Origin: JBBDWK01 sp040902885
GTDB lineage: Bacteria; Acidobacteriota; Terriglobia; Bryobacterales; Bryobacteraceae
Reading direction: 5' to 3'
NCBI GenBank assembly: GCA_040902885.1
Contig: JBBDWK010000090.1
Span: forward strand, 1 to 64,000
DNA length: 64,000 nucleotides
In this document: positions 61,111 to 64,000 of the stretch, one piece after another
How the letters are laid out: each line of letters begins with the position of its first letter
Numbering within the stretch: position 1 is the stretch's first letter
Position numbers and translations under genes: made by a program
Notes under the pieces: generated by a model
Told to the model about the DNA's origin: nothing
Seen by the model: the letters and a program-made list of their open reading frames with translations, nothing else
Database searches by the model: none

Positions 61111-61899
61111 TTGAGCGCTGAAAACGTAGTGCTGAATCTTCGCGAGTATTTCCGGTGGCTGGCGGCGCGCCGGACCGCCGGCGAGATTCGGGAAATGCCG
61201 GGGGTGAGCATCGCTTCGGCCGGCGCCGCCTTCGAGATGTTCAACGCGGCTTTCCTTTCCGAGGTTGTGGGAGGGCGGGACACGGATCTCGAGCGCCGGA
61301 TTCTGACCGCGGCACTTCACTTCGAGCAGCGGGGGATGGGCTGGGCCTACTGGGTCGCCGACGATTGGCTAAATCCGAGAACCCGCCGCAGGGCCGAAGG
61401 AATTTTCGAAAAGCACGGTCTGTTTCCATCCGCGCGGCTACCCGGCATGATCGCGGAGAACATCGCCGCTCCTGTCCGCGCTCTTCCCGAGATCGAGATC
61501 CGGACGGTTGGCGATCCCGAGACGCGGTTGTCGTTTTGCGCTGTCGGCGCGGTCTGCTTCAACCTGCCCGTTCTCTGGTTTCGGGAGATCTTCGAGCCGT
61601 CGTGGGTTTGGAGCACCCCGGAGGTAAGCGGCTACGTCGGGTACGTGAATGGCGCCGCCGCGACCACGGCGTTGACCGTTGCGGCTTGCGGGGTGGTGGG
61701 AGTTTACAACGTCGCCACGCTGCCCTCCCTTCAGCGCCATGGCTACGGCGAGGCCACAGTGCGGCATGCCCTGAACGAAGCGCGCCGGAGCTTTGGCGAG
61801 ATGCCCACCGTTCTTCAATCCACCGATCAGGGATTTTCCGTGTACCGCCGGATCGGCTACCGCACCGTCAACCAAGTGACGGTCTACACTTGCGAGTGA
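61111..61899 (+). CDS. GNAT-family acetyltransferase
   Basis: 262 residues. The second half carries a GNAT core: GYVNGAAATTALTVAACGVV for the central strands, YNVATLPSLQRHGYGEATV for the acetyl-CoA loop (QRxGxG-like) and FSVYRRIGYRTVNQVTVY for the last strands. The first 120 residues are a poorly known N-terminal domain. The start codon is uncertain: TTG at 61111 is used, with a GTG at 61129 as an alternative. The substrate is unknown. Confidence 0.75.
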   Translation: MSAENVVLNLREYFRWLAARRTAGEIREMPGVSIASAGAAFEMFNAAFLSEVVGGRDTDLERRILTAALHFEQRGMGWAYWVADDWLNPRTRRRAEGIFEKHGLFPSARLPGMIAENIAAPVRALPEIEIRTVGDPETRLSFCAVGAVCFNLPVLWFREIFEPSWVWSTPEVSGYVGYVNGAAATTALTVAACGVVGVYNVATLPSLQRHGYGEATVRHALNEARRSFGEMPTVLQSTDQGFSVYRRIGYRTVNQVTVYTCE

Positions 61900-61928
61900 A
61901 AAGCGGCCTGTCTAGACATCCAGGGTCT

Positions 61929-62591
61929 TTAGCGCCGGCCGCTTCGGGCGTCCATACGGTCGCCGAGCAGGAGCTTGAGCTGCGACTCCAACTCGGCGAC
62001 TCGAATGCTCAATTCCTCAATCGCCTGTCCTTCGGGATCCGGCAGGTTGCCGTGCGCGAGCGGATCCACGGAGTCGCCGCTCATGCGTACGATGCGGCCC
62101 GGCACTCCGACGACCGTCGAGTTGTCCGGCACGGGATGGACCACAACCGAACCGGCGCCGATCTTGACGTTGTTCCCGATGCGAATGCCGCCCAGAACTT
62201 TCGCACCGGTGCCGACCACGACGTTGTTGCCGATGGTGGGATGTCGCTTGCCCTTTTCATGTCCAGTGCCGCCCAGGGTCACGCCCTGGTAGAGCAGCAC
62301 GTCGTCGCCGATCTCGGAGGTCTCACCAATCACCACGCCCATTCCGTGGTCCACGAAGAAGCGCCGGCCGATTCTCGCGCCGGGATGAATCTCAATGCCC
62401 GTTAGAAAGCGGTTGATCTGCGAAATCACGCGCGGCAGCAGCGGGACGTTCATCCGGTAGAGTCTGTGCGCGGCGCGGTGCCATAGGATGGCGTGGAAGC
62501 CGGGATAACAGAGTACGATCTCGAGGGCGCTCCTGGCGGCCGGGTCCTCCCGGAAGATCGTATCGATTTGTTCTCTTACGGCCCGGAACAT
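61929..62591 (-). CDS. cysE: Serine O-acetyltransferase
   Basis: 220 residues from the ATG at 62591 (MFRAVREQIDTIF); the frame's upstream extension lies inside the next gene. N-terminal helical domain (about 1-65), then a left-handed hexapeptide-repeat domain with EIHPGARIGRRFFVDHGMGV, GETSEIGDDVLLYQGVTLGG and RHPTIGNNVVVGTGAKVLGG. It makes O-acetylserine for cysteine synthesis. The C-terminal tail has a charged helix in place of the usual short GI/DGI end. It overlaps the nuoI-like gene by 16 bases. No cysteine synthase is in the window. Confidence 0.93.
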   Translation of the reverse strand: MFRAVREQIDTIFREDPAARSALEIVLCYPGFHAILWHRAAHRLYRMNVPLLPRVISQINRFLTGIEIHPGARIGRRFFVDHGMGVVIGETSEIGDDVLLYQGVTLGGTGHEKGKRHPTIGNNVVVGTGAKVLGGIRIGNNVKIGAGSVVVHPVPDNSTVVGVPGRIVRMSGDSVDPLAHGNLPDPEGQAIEELSIRVAELESQLKLLLGDRMDARSGRR

Positions 62592-63049
62592 AATGGCGGA
62601 GAAATGGGAGCCAGCATATCTTCTTTTCGCATGATAAGAGCGGCGGTGTCGTAACTGGCCAGCTCGAACCCGTGCCCGTGAGTGATGGCGTCGGTGGGAC
62701 ACGCCTCCACACAGTAACCGCAGAAGATACAGCGGTTGTAATCGATGTTATAAACCGAGGCGTAGCGTTCGCCGCCGCTGATGCGTAACTTGTCCGTGTT
62801 TTCGGCGGCTTCGATATAGATGCAGCTGGCCGGGCAGGCCGCCGCGCAGAGGAAGCAGGCCACGCACTTTTCCAGGCCGTTTTCATCGCGCTGCAGCACG
62901 TGTTTGCCGCGGAAGCGCTCCTCGAACTTGGGAGGCTCGTCCGGATAATTCTCGGTCACTGTGGGAGACAGCATCTCCTTTAAAGTGACTCTCATGCCTT
63001 TGGCAATGGTGGCCGCGGTTTCGAGGATCTCCCCAACTTTACTAGGCAT
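62576..63049 (-). CDS. nuoI: NADH-quinone oxidoreductase subunit I
   Basis: 157 residues with two complete 4Fe-4S motifs, CVACFLCAAACP and CIFCGYCVEACP. The intervening CIYIEAAENTDKLRISGGER, and the amphipathic N-terminus (GMRVTLKEMLSPTVTENYP), are characteristic of NuoI rather than a generic ferredoxin. Complex I subunit I carries electrons from the peripheral arm to the quinone site. AGGA precedes the ATG. No other nuo gene is within the window; cysE follows with a 16-base overlap. Confidence 0.9.
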   Translation of the reverse strand: MPSKVGEILETAATIAKGMRVTLKEMLSPTVTENYPDEPPKFEERFRGKHVLQRDENGLEKCVACFLCAAACPASCIYIEAAENTDKLRISGGERYASVYNIDYNRCIFCGYCVEACPTDAITHGHGFELASYDTAALIMRKEDMLAPISPPLCSGP

Positions 63050-63117
63050 TCAATTCCTATGGTAACGCAGGTTTCGCCGGCCGCCGAACTCCGCCCGGGA
63101 GCTCAGTTCTTGGACCC

Positions 63118-63600
63118 TCAGCCCGCCTTCCATTCCGGCACGTAGTCGCCGGGCTGGAACGGCTGAACGTTGAAGCGGCGGCCCAGACTCTCCAGTTCGC
63201 GGCGGCGGAAACCCTCGCTAGACCAGCCGATGCGGCCATCCGGCTCGATCAGGAACAGCGACGGAACGGAGCCGATTCCGTAGGCGTTGCTGGCGGGATA
63301 GGCGTCGGGATCGTCGAGAAGCGCCGGAAAGGAGATACCGAATTCAGCGTTGAATTCGCGCGTGGATTCGTCATCGTCCTGGGAGATGGCGACGAAAGGA
63401 ACGTTCTGGCGGTGCATGCGCTCCAGAAACGGGAACGTGAACTGGCAGGTGGGGCAGGTGACCTTGAAGAAGGCCAGAACGACCGGGCCTTTGGCGAGGA
63501 GACCGGAGAGGTTCTGCGAGCCGCCGGCCAACTCGGGCAATTGAAAATCGGGGGCTTGCGCGCCCGCTCCCAGTATCCTGCGATCCCTGGCAGCCGCCAT
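63118..63600 (-). CDS. Thioredoxin-fold peroxiredoxin/TlpA-like protein
   Basis: 160 residues, no signal peptide. AhpC/TSA-Redoxin fold: GAQAPDFQLPELAGGSQNLS, VLAFFKVTCPTCQFTFPFLE with a CPTC active site, then SVPSLFLIEPDGRI with the cis-Pro. Two active-site cysteines (CxxC) point to a thiol-disulfide reductase or two-Cys peroxidase. It lies 68 bases upstream of nuoI on the same strand. The partner is unknown. Confidence 0.82.
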   Translation of the reverse strand: MAAARDRRILGAGAQAPDFQLPELAGGSQNLSGLLAKGPVVLAFFKVTCPTCQFTFPFLERMHRQNVPFVAISQDDDESTREFNAEFGISFPALLDDPDAYPASNAYGIGSVPSLFLIEPDGRIGWSSEGFRRRELESLGRRFNVQPFQPGDYVPEWKAG

Positions 63601-63631
63601 AAGGTCAGTGTAGCAGGCGGTATGAGGACCG

Positions 63632-63997
63632 TTACCGGAAGCCCTCCCAGACGCACGCGGCGAACTCCCGCAGCTTGTGGAATCCGACGCTATCGTACAG
63701 CCGGATGGCGCCGCGATTGGCTGAAGTCACCGTAAGCCCCACCTTGCGGCAGCCGCGGCCTCGCAGCGCTTCGAGCGAATGGCGCAACACTTCATAGCCT
63801 ACGCCGCGCCCGCGTACCGAAGGCGCCACGCAGATCTGCGTGATATGTCCGACGTCGTAGGCAACCAGGCTGGTGAGCGAGATCCCCTGAAGGCGGCGTG
63901 TTTCCGGGTCCACGGCAATGCAGGACGCGGGCTGGAAAAATGCCCCGCAGCCGGGAAACTGCACGATGTTTGCAAGAAACCGGCGCGCGCCCGCCAC
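63632..63997 (-). CDS. GNAT-family acetyltransferase, 5' end outside window
   Basis: At least 121 residues, a GNAT C-terminal core: AYDVGHITQICVAPSVRGRG with VGYEVLRHSLEAL (acetyl-CoA loop RGRGVG) and LTVTSANRGAIRLYDSVGFH. The GTG at 63997 is 3 bases from the window end, and the usual first strands of the domain are missing, so the gene probably continues beyond base 64000. It is 31 bases upstream of the thioredoxin-fold gene. Confidence 0.7.
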   Translation of the reverse strand: MAGARRFLANIVQFPGCGAFFQPASCIAVDPETRRLQGISLTSLVAYDVGHITQICVAPSVRGRGVGYEVLRHSLEALRGRGCRKVGLTVTSANRGAIRLYDSVGFHKLREFAACVWEGFR

Positions 63998-64000
63998 CGA

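Noticed and set aside
1..64000. Search for tRNA, rRNA, CRISPR arrays, riboswitches and replication origins
   Set aside because: By eye I found no T-loop/anticodon pattern, no regularly spaced direct repeats, and no recognisable aptamer or origin motif. A covariance-model search could still find a missed small RNA.

Overview
The window looks like a chromosomal segment of an Acidobacteriota bacterium, most like the Bryobacterales/Solibacter group. This rests on gene content and not on a marker gene: paired DUF1501 and DUF1549/DUF1553 (planctomycete-type cytochrome) genes, Oar-like TonB-dependent receptors with an N-terminal carboxypeptidase-regulatory domain, secreted neutral-ceramidase-like proteins, DUF1080 and PPC-domain secreted proteins, and uniformly high GC. 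I found no rRNA, tRNA, CRISPR array or intact transposase.

Layout. 1-591 is the 3' part of a trypsin-like protease. 1-7.8 kb holds a secreted degradation set (DUF1080, ceramidase-like, DUF1549/LamG/DUF1553, DUF1501). 7.8-14.8 kb has a small basic protein, a fused indolepyruvate oxidoreductase, an unknown protein and a Tat-exported esterase. 15-17.3 kb has an orphan BrnA antitoxin and a PPC-domain protein. 17.37-20.68 kb is bounded by 18-bp inverted repeats resembling insertion-sequence ends and carries five non-transposase genes: an ABC solute-binding protein, SCO1, two cupredoxin-like proteins and a cytochrome c lipoprotein. 20.7-25.3 kb has an outer-membrane porin and a NitT/TauT-type ABC operon whose own binding protein is broken. 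The intact binding protein in the adjacent element is its paralogue and may serve the same importer.

25.3-36.6 kb is mostly core-type: gluconolactonase-like, xylulokinase, ROK kinase, ComEC, a hybrid histidine kinase and an M1 peptidase. 36.7-38.7 kb is a scar region: a DUF433/DUF5615 toxin-antitoxin pair, a fossil Vsr endonuclease, a frameshifted companion and the tail of a TonB receptor. 38.7-40.8 kb encodes a beta-lactamase-fold protein with a large extra domain.

40.9-53.3 kb looks like one regulon. A regulator joining an IclR-type helix-turn-helix to a sugar-binding-protein domain lies between a leftward set (TonB receptor, DUF1549/1553, DUF1501) and a rightward operon (MFS transporter, arabinose-isomerase-like enzyme, ceramidase-like protein). 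A near-identical 17-bp palindromic site lies in front of both sets. 53.3-64 kb holds a further TonB receptor, an unknown secreted protein, a YqiA-like esterase, an outer-membrane barrel, an amidohydrolase, an MFS carrier, two GNAT proteins, CysE, a lone NuoI and a thioredoxin-fold protein.
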